Below, piece by piece: positions 12,267 to 25,170 of a DNA stretch of 64,000 nucleotides. Below the pieces are notes generated by a model. The model did not search any database, was not told where the DNA came from, and was given only the letters and a program-made list of their open reading frames with translations. Position numbers and translations under genes: made by a program. The stretch is from positions 22,288,001-22,352,000 of the forward strand of contig JAQISU010000155.1 in assembly GCA_029339505.1 (NCBI GenBank). Direction: 5' to 3'. Within the stretch, counting starts at the first letter, position 1; each line of letters starts with the position of its first letter. Origin of the DNA: Unio delphinus (Eukaryota; Mollusca; Bivalvia; Unionida; Unionidae).

Positions 12267-13159
12267 CTGTAAAATAAGTTATCATTAAGTTTCATTCAAT
12301 TCTTAAAATCTGTCTTTTTTGCTTCACACACACAAACACACACATGCACACTCTCTACCCAAAAAAGCCAAGAATTTTCTAAATGATACTCAAGTAAAAG
12401 TATTATACACAAACCATTCCTAGGACTCAGAAAATGAAATCTCACTATCAAATAATACAAAGTCTATAAAAACGAGGATTCCAGAATATAGAAAATAGAT
12501 GATTCAACTTTGTGATGTAAACACCGATGGTCATGGAAGTTAAGATTTTTACTATTATATATAGCTGAAAATCTGTATTAATGTCATAGAAGGTTTCAAA
12601 TTTGTTTCAATTTGTCAACATTTAGATTTGTACCAATTATGTATAAAAGTATGTTTAAGTCATAATTATAGAAAACTTATTCCTATTCTAATTTTAAAAA
12701 ATCATGATGAACACATTTACAAACAGTGCTCCAAGCTTTAAGTAAAATGGTCACATTTGCACCAAACATTGGCATTTGCTACTGAAAATTTTTGACCATC
12801 TGGCAAAAAGAGAATGACATTAAGACTTGATGACTTTACATATAAGTATATGCAGTGCCATGTTTCACACTCAAAAAAGTCAGCTCAAAACATAATCCGT
12901 TTTAAACTTAGAGAGTGCCGTTTCTTTTAAGAAGTGGAACTCTTTAAACCTGACAAGCATGGCCCAGTGCAACTTTCACAAGTTTAATGCATGAAAAGTG
13001 CAATCATACATAACTACATGTAATGGTAAAGATCCAAAATATATGGACATGGAAACAAATATGAAAAAACAAAATAACTGTCAGTTGGATTACCGTAAAA
13101 AAAAAACATATATAGCTAAGACTTTATTAATATAAACTATCATCAGAAGAAAACACAAT
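12267..13159. other. Intron sequence
   Basis: Presumed intron of the zinc-ribbon gene; short CA-rich tract near 12327-12352, otherwise unremarkable. Confidence 0.35.
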
Positions 13160-13690
13160 TGCAAAAAGCTTATTAAAAAAGGATGAGTAAATAACCATAA
13201 ACCTATCATTATCCTTCCTGGTCTAACCAAATTACTGGAAAAATAAAAACATAATTTTTTCTCTCAACTATATGAACACTTGTGAACTTATTCATGATAA
13301 TCACTCTGGCTTTTGACAAAATAATTTATGTGAAAATGCACTTATATCTATGATTGATAAATGGCTGAAAGCAATGGATGAAGGAGAAATGGTTGGTATT
13401 GTTTTGGTTGAATTTTGAGAAGCTAAAGACCATGACAATTTTGCTTAAAAAACTGAAAATCTATCAATGTAATGAAAACTCCCTAAACTGGTTTACTTCT
13501 TACTTTGTGTGAGCATTGTCTCCCTTAAAAAACAAAGAGATGAAGATCAGCCACTGAGCTCAGAGAGGGACAGCTAGGATTAATACATTTCCTGAAACAT
13601 GATCACCTGGACAACAGAGAGGCATTCAAAATGAACTGAGCCATGGATTGCCATATCTTGTAAAACTTTATTCTCCCCTTGCCCACAACA
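13160..13690 (+). mobile_element. LINE reverse transcriptase fragment
   Basis: Heavily decayed + strand remnant lying antisense in an intron of the zinc-ribbon gene. Short open pieces give ALISMIDKWLKAMDEGEMVG and a following VEF...AKDHDNF block, the RT segment that in relatives reads SCETAL..LID...L..GK.VG..L.D..KAFD. The text ATCAATG.A.TGAAAACTCCCTAAACTGGTTTACTT is nearly shared with the larger LINE at 23.3-25.2 kb, so both are one family. Confidence 0.6.
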
Positions 13691-13837
13691 TTTAGATATA
13701 TGTTAATTTCCCCCTTTAAACTACAAAATAAAAACTAGCACATTAAGACAATTATCTCTGAAGATCACTTGATGATACATGTAATTAGTTAGGAAAATTA
13801 TTTGAAGACAAGACATAAATATCAAGAAAAATGTTAC

Positions 13838-15198
13838 CTTGGAGCTAGTATTCTGTGAAGAATCATTTGTTGACTTTTTCTTGTTTTCTTCATCCTTGGA
13901 TGATTCAGGTCCATTCGAGTCTTGCTGATTATTCTGAGCATCTTTCAAGGCTTTTCTGTCCTTCTCAGGCTTCTGGCCAGGTTTCTCATTTTCCACTACA
14001 TTCTTGTTTGGATCTATGTTCAATATGTCTCCATGCTGACTTTTTCCAGTTTCAACAATCTGGGCATATGACTTTTTCAGAATAGATACACTCCTGTGTG
14101 GGTCTTGACTAATGCCTGACTCCTGAATTGGTGCCTTGTCATCATTTTTACTTTTGTCTACTATATGGTCTTCATTTGTGTCTTCTCTGCTAATCTCATC
14201 AACATCACTGGAGACAGCCTCATCACCATTCTGTTTTCTCTGAACTGATGTTTTACCATCATCTTCCTCCTTCTGACTCACTGATGCACATACTAAACCT
14301 ACCAACATGGCAGATGAGTCATCAGCCATGATGCTTTTCTGCAAAAGCTGTAAATTTGATACCTGGGGTTTAGCAGGCTGACCATCACTTTTACTGTTTT
14401 CACCAATTTCCATTTTGATCTTCTGTTCTTGGAGTTGCTCAGAAGATTCATCAGATCTATTTTTCATATTCTCCATCTTCTTCTGTTTCCTATCTCGCTT
14501 TATCTTATGTTTCTTTTTCTTCTTCTTGTGTTTTGAACTGGCCATTATCTGCTCTGAAACTGCAACACACTCTTGTGATGCTGGCGTTTTAACTTCATCT
14601 TCAGGCAATTCACTATCTGTTGAATCAGGACTTGAATCATCACTACATTCATTTTCTCCATTACCTTCACTGTGATCTTCTATGAAGTCATCATGCTTTT
14701 GTTCTGACAAAGTCACATTGCTTAGTTTGTTCTCTAAGTCTGCACTATTTCTGGATGCAGACTTTCCGTTATATACATAATTTGCTTCCTCATCCTTAAG
14801 GTCATTATCAAGGTCATTCTCATTACTGCTGACTGGATCTGATGAACCTGAAGATGGAGAATGTCCAGTGTTTTCCTTGTCAACATGGTATTCTAGGACT
14901 CTAGAATTTCCTGCCATGGAAGTATCTTGAAACAAAGCATTATCTTCCTTCCAAACTTCTCCATCTAGTTGGGAAGTCATACCAAACACCAATGAATTCC
15001 CTTGGACTATTGTGGCTGAAGAAATTTCAAAACCTAGTGCAGAGGTCTGCTCTGTCTTCATGCCATCAAAATTTCCTCCATCATTCTTGGCACCTGAACC
15101 GAACAATACAGTATGCCCTGATGCTGAACTAGCTGTACCTGTATGAGAAGAAAGGATATTGATGTTATCATTTTGTTGAGAGCTGAAGCTAAATGTCC
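13838..15198 (-). CDS. Long acidic/lysine-rich exon of the zinc-ribbon (RNF213-like?) gene
   Basis: 1361-nt exon on the - strand: acceptor TTTGTTTTATAG at 15199-15200, donor AAG|GTAACA at 13832-13837. It is open throughout (about 453 codons). The phase-1 entry takes the single base left by the 19824-20124 exon to give a glycine codon, so the two join exactly. The product is low-complexity: Ser/Asn/Asp/Glu-rich with a KHKKKKKKHKIKRDRKQKK cluster that could act as a nuclear localisation or RNA-contact patch, and a VSILKKSYAQIVETGK stretch. No domain or membrane segment. A disordered acidic/lysine-rich stretch after a zinc ribbon is also the N-terminal design of RNF213 E3 ligases, but composition alone is weak evidence. 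Apparently intact. Confidence 0.65.
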
Positions 15199-18100
15199 CT
15201 ATAAAACAAATGGAAATAACAAGGTTAATGTTTATAAAATATGTGTCCCACTAAGACCAAAAAGTTAAAAACTTAAAACACATTGAGAGAGAAGGCAATG
15301 GCCTTAATATCAAACTCATGAGTGATGGCACCAAAGCATTGCTGTAAAATGAAAGCTTTATCACAGCTAAATGGCTGTGAGAGCAAATCACAAAATAAAT
15401 TCTCAAAGTATGAAGACAAGATTTATCATGGGTTTTAGGAAATATATGCTGATGAAAACACCTGAAACAAAAACTTAACTTTAAATTTCTATAAATGTGA
15501 TGTTGACTACAAGTCAAAGGAAAAAGCAGCATGTTGCAGAATGAACAGTCTTTTGTTATATTCATTAAACCCAAGTATTAAGAAGTTTAGGTAAGTAAAT
15601 GAAAAAACTTTAATATTAACAAAATTCTTTTATAGATGTGTACTTGACCCCAAGACCAAAAAAAGGGCAAACACATCAAATAATGATGCATCTTAGTTCA
15701 TAATGATTCATGTCAACTATGCTGATGATTGAAAATGTGGTTTAAGAAATATATGTAGATGAAAACGTAAACAAAACCTTAAAACTGCTGACAACACTGT
15801 TGATGCCAATGTCCAGGTGTTTCTTTCCCCACTAAATTGGGCTTGACAAAAACACTTGTAATGGCATACAAATTTAATGAAGCCATACAAACAACATGCC
15901 TACCAAATTCCATTTACCTTATTCGAATGTCCTTTTGCACAGATTAAATATGTGTAAAACCTTGTTAAAACAGTATCTTTAATAGCCAAAGAATTTAATC
16001 ATGTCATTGGTATATGTTGCCTGCACTCCTATAAGCAAGCCTAATGAGACTGACAAATGGATGTGTCAAGAGATACATGGACAAAGGTATTAACATGACC
16101 AAATCAAGAGGCATCTACTATAGGCAGTGGTGCATAAGAACAAGGAAAAACATGGGACACAGGATGAAAGTACATTACCATCTGACAGAGCTTCTTGAAG
16201 GACTTTTAAAACAGATGTAATTAATGTCAGTTTTGAAAACATTACAAATCAGCAGTTCTCTGGTTTGTTTTGAAACTGGGAGTCCAGCTGAAAAACTTGA
16301 AGGTCCAAGGGCAAAACTTGAAAGTCCAGTAGAAAGACATACATGTATGATATGCAAAACAATTTGAAGAAAAGAAAAAAAGAATGAGTGAATTTGAAGT
16401 AATAAAATCAACACACTTTGATTTCAAATGCATGTTATAATTTCATAAATCAGAACCATCTTTCATTGGCAAAGCACATCAATGAAGTAAAAGCAAACTG
16501 ACTAGAAAACTGAACTTACACTGGAAGATCTGTGAAAGAATACATCACACAAGAATCTTTTTTATCTCTCAAATCCAATGACATGGTTGTGTTGATAAAA
16601 ACACAATTTTCAGTAAATATTATGAAGCAAAATATGGTAAGTTGAGAGAGACAATGAGAAAGAGAGACCTATTTTAATACCAAAGTATATACCCAAAATA
16701 TGTAGCCTGTATGAACAGCATACAGTCACCACCACAGCATACAGTCATGCTTAAAAACAAATAGAAAACCATATCACCATTGGGCAGTTTATGCAACTGT
16801 TACAAAAATGATTTTAAGGTAATTGCAGTCTGATATATATAAAAAAAACATTACAGCACAGATTACATTACTAATGGACAAAGGCTATGGTATTTTGTGT
16901 TCTCAATCTTTTCTGCATCCTGTTTGAGAGCCTATAAGGCTAATCAGCAGCTCTAAAGTACATTAAGTAGAACAACCCAGTTCATTTTAAGTCAGATAAT
17001 CAAGCGATACATCGTCATATTAAAGAAACAATTTATCACACTCAACAGCCCTAAATGAGGATGTTTAAGCCATCTTTTTAGTTTGTGGTTAAAGCCAAAA
17101 TTTCTTTCAAGCTGGATGTTACCCAATAAATAAAATACAAGTCATTATTTTGGTACTTAATAGTGAGGAAGCGTAATTAATTTATAAAAGCAAAACTTTG
17201 AAACACAACTATAAATCAGCAAAAAATGAAGTATCTGTAAATAAAAGCAAATCTCAAGCAAAGCTACATTTCATAACTCATGGTTGATGGAGTCTTTATC
17301 AACATCTGTCATTCTGAAGTGTATAACATCTGTTGACATATCATGGTCATTCGAACACACACCCCAGGGGCAGTGCAATTTCCAAGGGGTGGGGATTAAA
17401 GTATTGTTTTAGTATTAATACAATCATCATCATACATATTATGCATTAAAAAAAGTATAAAAATAAACTTGGACCCCATCAACAAATCAGCAAGGAACAT
17501 TAGTTATGTGAAGTATCTGATATCTATGAAGTATTTGAAGTAGAAATATGTTCCAAATTTATCACGCATGTATACTGATATTGGCATTGTTCTATCATTT
17601 AATTTGGTTTAGGCATAATCATCAATATGCCTTCATGTGTTCAAACAGGAAACATATTAATCAACCATCAGTATTATGCTAACAAGCCTTTCCATGAGAC
17701 ACTAATTAAGTACCAACTGTGATTTGATCCCTGAGTTTGCTGCACTGAATCAATTAAGTAAAAGCTGAACTGCATTGTATCATCATGTTAATAAGTCTTT
17801 TGTATAAAATCAAATATGGATTAAGGACTTAAACAAATTAAATCCAGGCATTCATGGAAGTGTTGAGTCAGCTTATTTCAACCAATTAATCAAATTTTAA
17901 TGCAAAGAATATTAAAGTATCTAACATATTAGTTACTTGTTTACCATATTTATGTCAAAATGCTAACAAGACATAATAGATACATGTAAAAACGAGTCAT
18001 GACTTTATATTTTGCAATCAGTTTCAGAGTACATGTATTCTCAACTCTGTTCATTGGAATATAACTGAATATAGTCTGGCCAAATACACCTGTACATGTG

Positions 18101-19823
18101 TTAATAAGCTCAGTGCAGCGCAAAAATACAAACAATTACCTTTGATTTGACCCCAATCAGTGAGGACTGATTGTCAAAACACTTTCACTAATGATGATCT
18201 ACTGATGGTCAAATCTGAATCATTTTTATTCACAGCTAATCCTACATTTAGTTTAGGCAGAGTAGCAATAACACACTTTTGCTAACAGATGCCAAAGAAC
18301 TCCTTTGGTTTTTACCAATTTAGCTAAAAATTTTACAATTATTATATGATAGAAATGTGAACAATCAAATCTGCTTCACCGACGGCCAGTCATTAAAGCT
18401 CACATTGTCAGTTATCTAAGCCAACTCTCTATATCACTTCAGTTCACTGGTATGGACCTTAAGCCTCGTTTTCTTCTGATTAATAAATCTTAGCCATATC
18501 TGTATTCATGGTAGTATGACTGTTGATAATTTCACCAACAACTAAATTTTTCATGTGTCTTCCTGTTTTCAATTTTCTGGACTCATGAGTTGGTGCACAA
18601 GTCATTTATTCACTAACCACTTATAGGTTGTAAACCTGACTGGTCACATGTAAAGATAGCAACTTAATGAAGAAACAGGTAGTCCTACTACCAAAGAGTA
18701 ATTATACAATGAATTAAAATACATTTGTCAAAGGATTTTATTATAAATACTTTTTATTAGAATGAGATGAGGTCATTTTCTACATATATTATGAAAAGAG
18801 GGTGAAAATTACTGTCCTGCAGCACTGCCAGAAAGTCTTCAAATATTTAAATTCTTAAAAGGGTTTATTAATTATTTAGATCTTAAACAAAGCATTGCCT
18901 GGCATAGAACAAGTCAAAATCACACGTCATAATCAGCATATTGCACATTGCACACAAACTGCTATGGATGTTACATTTGTTAAAGTTTTGTAGGGAGGTA
19001 ATTTGCAGTACCTCCTTTTTTCATTCAAGAACAGTTTGGAACAGTGAGTTGGTACAAAAGGAACACCAATAATAATTCGAAATTAATACTTGTACTAAAA
19101 CTGGAATAATTTTTCCAACAATACACATAAAATAAAATTAATCTGATAAAGAAATACATTTTAAATAAAAGAACAATTATTAATCAATATTGAAAATTAC
19201 GTATCTGTTAAGAATAAATTCACTAAACAATTAACATGCTTTACAGACTAAACAACAATGGTAACAACACATTTAATTAAATAATTATGAAAAGTCAATT
19301 GCATGATACAAAATTCTCTTTCACTTCCCATCTCAAGATTAAAACACTCCCTTCATATTTCAACTTCAAACAACACATCAAAGTACACTACCGTAACTCA
19401 ATAACATGGCATAAATGAAATGCAATATCTAAACATACTTAGGAATATTCTAAATGTATTATTTTTAAATGTGTAATATGGTAGCTGAGATGCTTTCTTA
19501 TTACCATCATGATGCTGAATGAGCTATTTTTTTACGATACATGATCATGACATCTTATAACACTGCAACATTTATTAAATTATCATTATGTCCACATAAT
19601 CATGTCAATAAATTGTAGTCAGTTTAACCAAGTCATAATTTCTTACCAAGGCAATCAAGGTACAATATCAATAAACCATTGATAAACCACTGACGTAACA
19701 CATACTGTTTTCATTTCATATACTATTGAAATATCCTTCAAACCTCCATTAACTTCCTAATAAGCTGAGTATTTGAAATACAAATATGGAGACAAAAATC
19801 AAAAACCGTCACATGTTCTGTAC
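15199..19823 (-). other. 4.6-kb intron of the zinc-ribbon gene
   Basis: Bounded on the - strand by CAAG|GTACAG and TTTTATAG. AT-rich. Two related blocks near 15245-15460 and 15640-15770 share text such as GACCAAAAA, GGTTTxAGGAAATATATG and GATGAAAAC, suggesting an old duplication. No coding exon or intact element seen. Confidence 0.5.
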
Positions 19824-20185
19824 CTTGCTGGGTTCCACATTCAAGACAAAATTCATCAGCATCATTTAAGAGATTTCCACAACTTGATCCATCCCTCTTC
19901 AAACCACTACATTGTGTTTGCTTCTTCTGAAATAATGATTGGTCTACTCTGGTGCCACACTTAGTGCAATAGTTGTACTTTTCCTGCAACTCAGCACCAC
20001 AAAGTGACCCATCCTTCCTTCTTCCGGAGCAAAGGATTACAATGGTTTCAATAACATATGTTCCACATTTGTAACAAAATTCATGCCCTTCACAAAGCTC
20101 CAACCCACACTTCCTACACTTCATGGCTAAAGATTTTCATGCATCATCATGTTTGTCCTTCTCAAGGCATGTAAATCTGTCTCAT
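19824..20185 (-). CDS. First coding exon: triple zinc-ribbon protein (RNF213-like?)
   Basis: Exon on the - strand from acceptor CTTTTTTCTAG (20186-20187) through a short 5' UTR to ATG at 20124 and on to donor CAAG|GTACAG at 19824. It codes for three zinc ribbons of the C-x2-C...C-x2-C kind: MKCRKCGLELCEGHEFCYKCG at the extreme N-terminus, then two C-SG-(K/R)-RDGS-CG...C-x2-CG units. These probably bind zinc in the cytosol or nucleus. The exon leaves phase 1 and joins 15198 in frame. Human RNF213 likewise starts with a single CPSC...CSQCG ribbon followed by disordered lysine-rich sequence; here the ribbon is triplicated. Other zinc-ribbon scaffolds are equally possible. The 5'-most, non-coding exon and the promoter were not located. 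Confidence 0.65.
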
Positions 20186-20331
20186 CTAGAAAAAAGAAAA
20201 ATTACTGAATTTTATGATGAACTATTTGTAGAATTTTATTTTTTACATCATTTTGACCATATCTAAAAAAAAGAAGATACAAGTTCTATGGTACAAGTCA
20301 CACGGGTCAATGAGGCACTCAACACCAACTA

Positions 20332-20508
20332 CAGTCGACTCCGGTTAACTGCACACCCTCGGGCCCATCACGAGACCGTGCAGTTAATTGGAATGTGCAG
20401 TTAACCGGTAGTACGGTACAGTACATTTTTAACCATTGGGAAAAATCAGGACCGCATGATTATCCGGAGTGTGCAGTTAACCGATGTGCAGTTAAGTGGA
20501 GTCGACTG
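20332..20508. mobile_element. pogo/Tigger-like MITE, copy 2
   Basis: 177 bp, same terminal repeats and TA target duplication (20330-20331 and 20509-20510) as copy 1, lying in the 5' UTR intron of the zinc-ribbon gene. Differs from copy 1 by several substitutions and short deletions, so the two were not duplicated from each other recently. Confidence 0.85.
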
Positions 20509-20510
20509 TA

Positions 20511-22149
20511 TTACAAAAATGGTGTCATTTTTTAAAATTTGATTCTACATACCTTTAAGTGGCAAGTATTTACTTTATATGGATTCAGACACATCCATAT
20601 GCCTTTGGAAGGTCATTATTTAAATGCCCCGATCGGTGCATCTGGCAAAATCAATACATGTATTCAAGTATATGATATAGTACAATCTGGATTGAATATC
20701 ATGCACTGTGATGGAGCTATGAAAGCTACTCACATTGATAAACAATTTCGTACTACACTCGGTTGTGACAAATCCACTTGACACACTCTTATTTTGACCC
20801 AAGTTCTTTACATGCCCATCACTGTAAAAGTCCATAGTGATAGATAAATTTCATCTGGAAATTTTTGGGTGACAGTTAAGCTGCAGAGCATTCAATAATC
20901 AGGATTAAATAAGAGTTTTGTTAAAGAAAATCAGTGTTACATTTAAAAAAAAACATATTATGTTTAATTTAAAATGAGTATATGTGCATAAATGACCCAT
21001 GTGACTTGTACTATAGAATACAGTCACAACCTAGCCATCACATACATCAAAATATTTAATATTTTTCTCCTAAATTGATTAAAGATTGTTCATTATTATT
21101 CCCACTGGAATTACATGCATTTCCTAAGTTATTATGAAACAAAAGTACCAATTATGATGAATGTCACATGAACATTCCATGTTTAATAGTCCTCTATGCA
21201 TGTCATGTTGTAAACAAGGAACAATAAACAGATTGCAACATGTATATGCTAGACACTGAAGCTAATTAACCCCACCTAATAAATGTTATGAATGTCGACC
21301 TTGTGAACAATGAGGTATCAAAGCCAGTGTGTGTAACATGGCCATAGGAACTCATGACTAGCACCTTTTTTTGGCAGAGCACAATTTACAGGTAAGTGTT
21401 GAATTGCCAGTGTTGGCTTCAAAGGAACACATCAAGTGGATGTCATAAATCCACTACTGACAGATGACTGCCAGGGAGGGGGCAATGTCTTCTAATTAGG
21501 TAGAGCATGGATGAATTGACATCCACTCAGAGTTGAGCAAGGCATGGCCACCATTGGAATTGCAAGCTTAAATCTAATATCTAAAAAAACCATCTTGCAA
21601 GAAGTTACAAGCTACTCCAACGTCATTCGAAATTGGCAGGAAACTTTGTTATTCTAGGAATTACAAAGAAGCTTCAGTCAGGTCAGCGACTTATTTGCTC
21701 AATTGTTATAATCTATTATAGCAAAGTAATTGTACTTTAATTATGTAAAGAATTAACATCACAATTCGCTATTTGGTTAATTCGTAGTAACCTTGTGCAT
21801 TTATTAATGTGATATTCTAGATTTGTAACAGTTACTGTTGATTATAAATTTGTATAATGGTTGCAGTGTACAAAATTAGTTAATAGGAATATTTGACTAA
21901 TATGTTTATATTTTGTAAAAGTAATTATGTGATATTGTTCTGTATAACAAGATTGAGAATCTATATATATCGATGTGATGAAATCTACTGATATATGCAT
22001 GATAAGCAGTTGATACCGTGTACACCGTATAAAAAAGTATAGGTATTTCAATGTGCATGACTGCGTGACCAAAGAAGGTAATGACTTCTCTGATGATAGA
22101 TTGTTGTTTAGTGTGAGTATAGATCGCTAGAGGAATATGCTAATGTCAT
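20511..22149. other. Upstream region of the zinc-ribbon gene
   Basis: Must contain or adjoin the 5' exon and promoter. No TATA box plus exon combination can be singled out; no other gene visible. Confidence 0.35.
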
Positions 22150-22650
22150 TGTGTGTTCATACAGGAAGATTTAAGGGACCAGAGGAGCTGTAGGAGACCG
22201 AGAGAAAATACCTAGTATAGTTGGTCCCGAGTCTCTGGGTGACAAGAAAAAGTGAACAGAGGCAGAAGTTGATGGACTGGAGGGGAACCGGAGTACCAGT
22301 CCAGAGAAAGCATAATACAGATGAGTAGGAACACAGGACAGGAGGAAAATCTATCACACTACATCAGATAATGAAATAGGCTATCACTTGGTTGAGTGAA
22401 AGAGTGATAGAGTTTTAAATATTGAAATTTTCATTTGAGAAATTACTATCTCTTATTGAATGGTATTAAACTGTTGTTTATTTGAATTTCACCCTATGTG
22501 TATTCAGTAACTGAACTGTCGGAATTGCTGACTGGGGTTTGGAACTTTGCATCTCTCTATCCCTATTTCAATTTCTAACAAAGAAAGAGCCAGGGTAGGT
22601 TTTCTGTAATAATTAAAAATAACACTGGGAGCACCCTACCTCACCCCACC
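22150..22650 (-). repeat. Dispersed repeat, copy B
   Basis: Reverse-complement counterpart of 1878-2300. The two copies lie in inverted orientation on either side of the zinc-ribbon gene and the disabled three-exon gene. Ends near GCACCCTACCTCACCCCACC at its 5' side. Confidence 0.6.
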
Positions 22651-23282
22651 CCAGTAAACGGGAACATCTACAATGCAATGATATGGTAGACTATGGAGAT
22701 TACTTAACAATTGGTTTTATTGTTCAAGGTTTGATTCGGACTTCTGACTGCTGCTTTATTACTTTAAGTGATACTCTACTAACTCAGTCCATTCACAAAT
22801 ATCAGTACCGGTATTTAGTCTAAAACTGATATCTGTATGCAAGAATCAAATCTCATTTTTTTAGTCACAATGACCATGATAATATGAACCCACCAAATCA
22901 ATAGAGCTCTTTTTCAAAAAAAGTGCAAGTTATCTACAATGTTTTGTTTATGAATGTGAGGTGGAATTAATTGTAATGTTATTGTGCCCAAATCATTGAT
23001 CTTCTTTAACCTTCATTTTTTTTATCCTAAATTTATAGGCTTCTTGCACACTGCTAGTGCAAGTTACCCACAAAAATTCTGGCTAAGGTATGTTCTATGG
23101 AAATAAAGTGATCAAGCCAAAATGAAAAAAAAAAGCAGTTAATGAGCTGGGAATCGTTTCTGGCAAGCACTCATCTATTGCAACAGTTACTTTTCCAAGT
23201 TCAAACTGTATTCATCACAGGATACTACAATGTTACACTTTTACTAAAGAAATGCAGGTAAATGCAGTATCCCTGATACTGA

Positions 23283-23284
<2 letters not shown>
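22651..23284. other. Non-coding stretch
   Basis: No gene, RNA or recognised element seen. Confidence 0.35.

Positions 23285-23338
<54 letters not shown>
23285..23338. repeat. (AAT)n array, 3' tail of the adjacent LINE
   Basis: About 18 AAT units directly abutting the 3' end of the - strand LINE; on that strand it is a (TTA)n tail, as many CR1/Jockey-group LINEs carry. Confidence 0.8.
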
Positions 23339-23339
<1 letters not shown>

Positions 23340-25170
23340 GACTTTATTTAGAGAAGGTAACTCAATCAGTTACAGAACTAATCTACCTTGATTCCTTCTA
23401 TGTTATGTACAATACATACAGTACATACAACATGATGTGAAGAAATTGGCTTGACACTAAATAATTGAGGAATTTAAAATTCAAAGTATCAAGCCTGAAA
23501 CGCATGCACAGGCATCTGTAAAAACATAAACATATAAAAAACATAAAATATCATTCTGTGTTGAAACATTCAGCTTTGAAAATGATGCAATATTACAGAC
23601 AAGCAGGCTATATTTTTGTACTAGCACTGTTCAATTTTCTAAAGATCTGATACATTTAAGACATGGATTATGAACAGAAGAAATGCTAGGTGCCTGCCTT
23701 ATGTCGCTGGGAATGTTGTTCCATACTAATGGACCAGAATACTTAAAACTTTTTTAAACAATTCCTTCTTTGGCTTTGGTATAATGTAATTTTTTCTTCA
23801 TATGGACCTTAAATTTGGAGTACCATCAGCATCTCTTTGGTGAAAGATATTTGTAGATAAATAGGAATGGCTTTTCTTGATACTTTTTGCATCAATTTGT
23901 TAAAACCTTTATATTCTTCATTGCATCCTGAAATTTGTATTTACCTTGATCTTGAATTAAATGGCAAGCCCTCTTTTCCTCAGTAGCCAAAGATAAGAAT
24001 TAACCTTTTTTGAAATGTGTTTAATATGAATAGACCAAGTAAGATTGTTATCTACGAATACACCACAAATTCTATCTTGAGACGTCATATTAAGGCTCAC
24101 ATTGTCAAATAAAACCTGGAGTTTGTTATCTAGTCTTGCTCGTTTTTGTTGTGTTGTAACCAGTAGGGTTGTCATTTTTTTCTGTATTTATGATCATACT
24201 GTTTTCCTTGCACCATACGAAGTCTGTTGAGAGCATCTTGTATGTTATTTTCAAGTATGTTTTGATATTACCAATCTCGGACAGTGTAGTATCATCTGCA
24301 CAGAGGTCAGTGGAAGAAACTGAAGATCCAGTCTTAAGAGGTAAATAGTTGATAAATAGAATGAATAACAGAGGTCCAAGGATATAGCCTTGTGGTACTC
24401 CACAATTAATATTTTTACTTTCTGAAAGTTGACCATTAAAAACACTTTTTGCACTCGATCAGTTAAGTAAAAGTAAACCAGTTTAGGGAGTTTTCACTGC
24501 ATTGATAAATTTAGAGTTTTTCAAGTAAAATTTCATGGTCTACAAGATCAAAAGCTTTACAAAAATCAAGAATAACAGTGCCTACCAGTTCCCTGTGATC
24601 TAATGCTTTTAGCTATTTATCAATCAAAGATACAAGTGCAGTTTCACATGAGTGATTCTGGCAAAAGCCAGACTGATTATAATGAATAAGATCATAAGTG
24701 TTCAAACAGTTGAGAAAAGAATCGTGTACACGTTTTTCTTGTAATGTGGAGAGACAAGGAAAGGGAGAGATGGGTCTGTAGTTATTGACATCATCTTTTG
24801 TTCCTGCTTTATGCAATGGTATAACCTTGGCAGTTTTCCATGTTTGTGGAAATTTATTAGACCTAATACTTTCATTACAAATGAAAGCTATACTCACTAC
24901 AACTGCCGGTATAGCCACCTTTTGAAGCCTTGGTTCAATCATATCAAGTCCTGTAGCTTTCCAAACATCCATTTTGTTAACATATTTCAACACAAATTCA
25001 GATGAAGTTCTGGGATTTTTAAGTTTTTCAGCAGATTGAACAAAATAGTTGTTAAAAATATTTGAGATGTGGGTTGGATTATCAGAATAAATAATGCCCT
25101 CATAACTGAGGGATAAAATTTCAGCATTACTCTTACCTTTGCCTGCACCAAACATGTATACATACATATA
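23340..25170 (-). mobile_element. CR1/Jockey-group LINE, 5'-truncated and frameshifted
   Basis: Read on the - strand. 24613-25167 holds RT blocks: a KATGLDMIEPRL motif (block 1), FPQTWKTAKVIPLHKAGTK, NNYRPIS and QSGFCQNHSCETALVSLIDK. After a stop near 24612 the next piece has FCKAFDLVDHEILLEKL, then a frameshift, a CGVPQG-type block and a degraded catalytic motif in which the expected YADD reads CADD. 23957-24175 is the conserved C-terminal RT/thumb region (LGVFVDNNL-like, then HIKHISKKVNSYLWLLRK). Several stops and shifts; no endonuclease. It ends in an (ATT)n tail. Not active. Confidence 0.75.

Noticed and set aside
13855..14675. + strand frames of 76 and 86 codons
   Set aside because: Antisense of the long acidic exon; the - strand is supported by splice phases.
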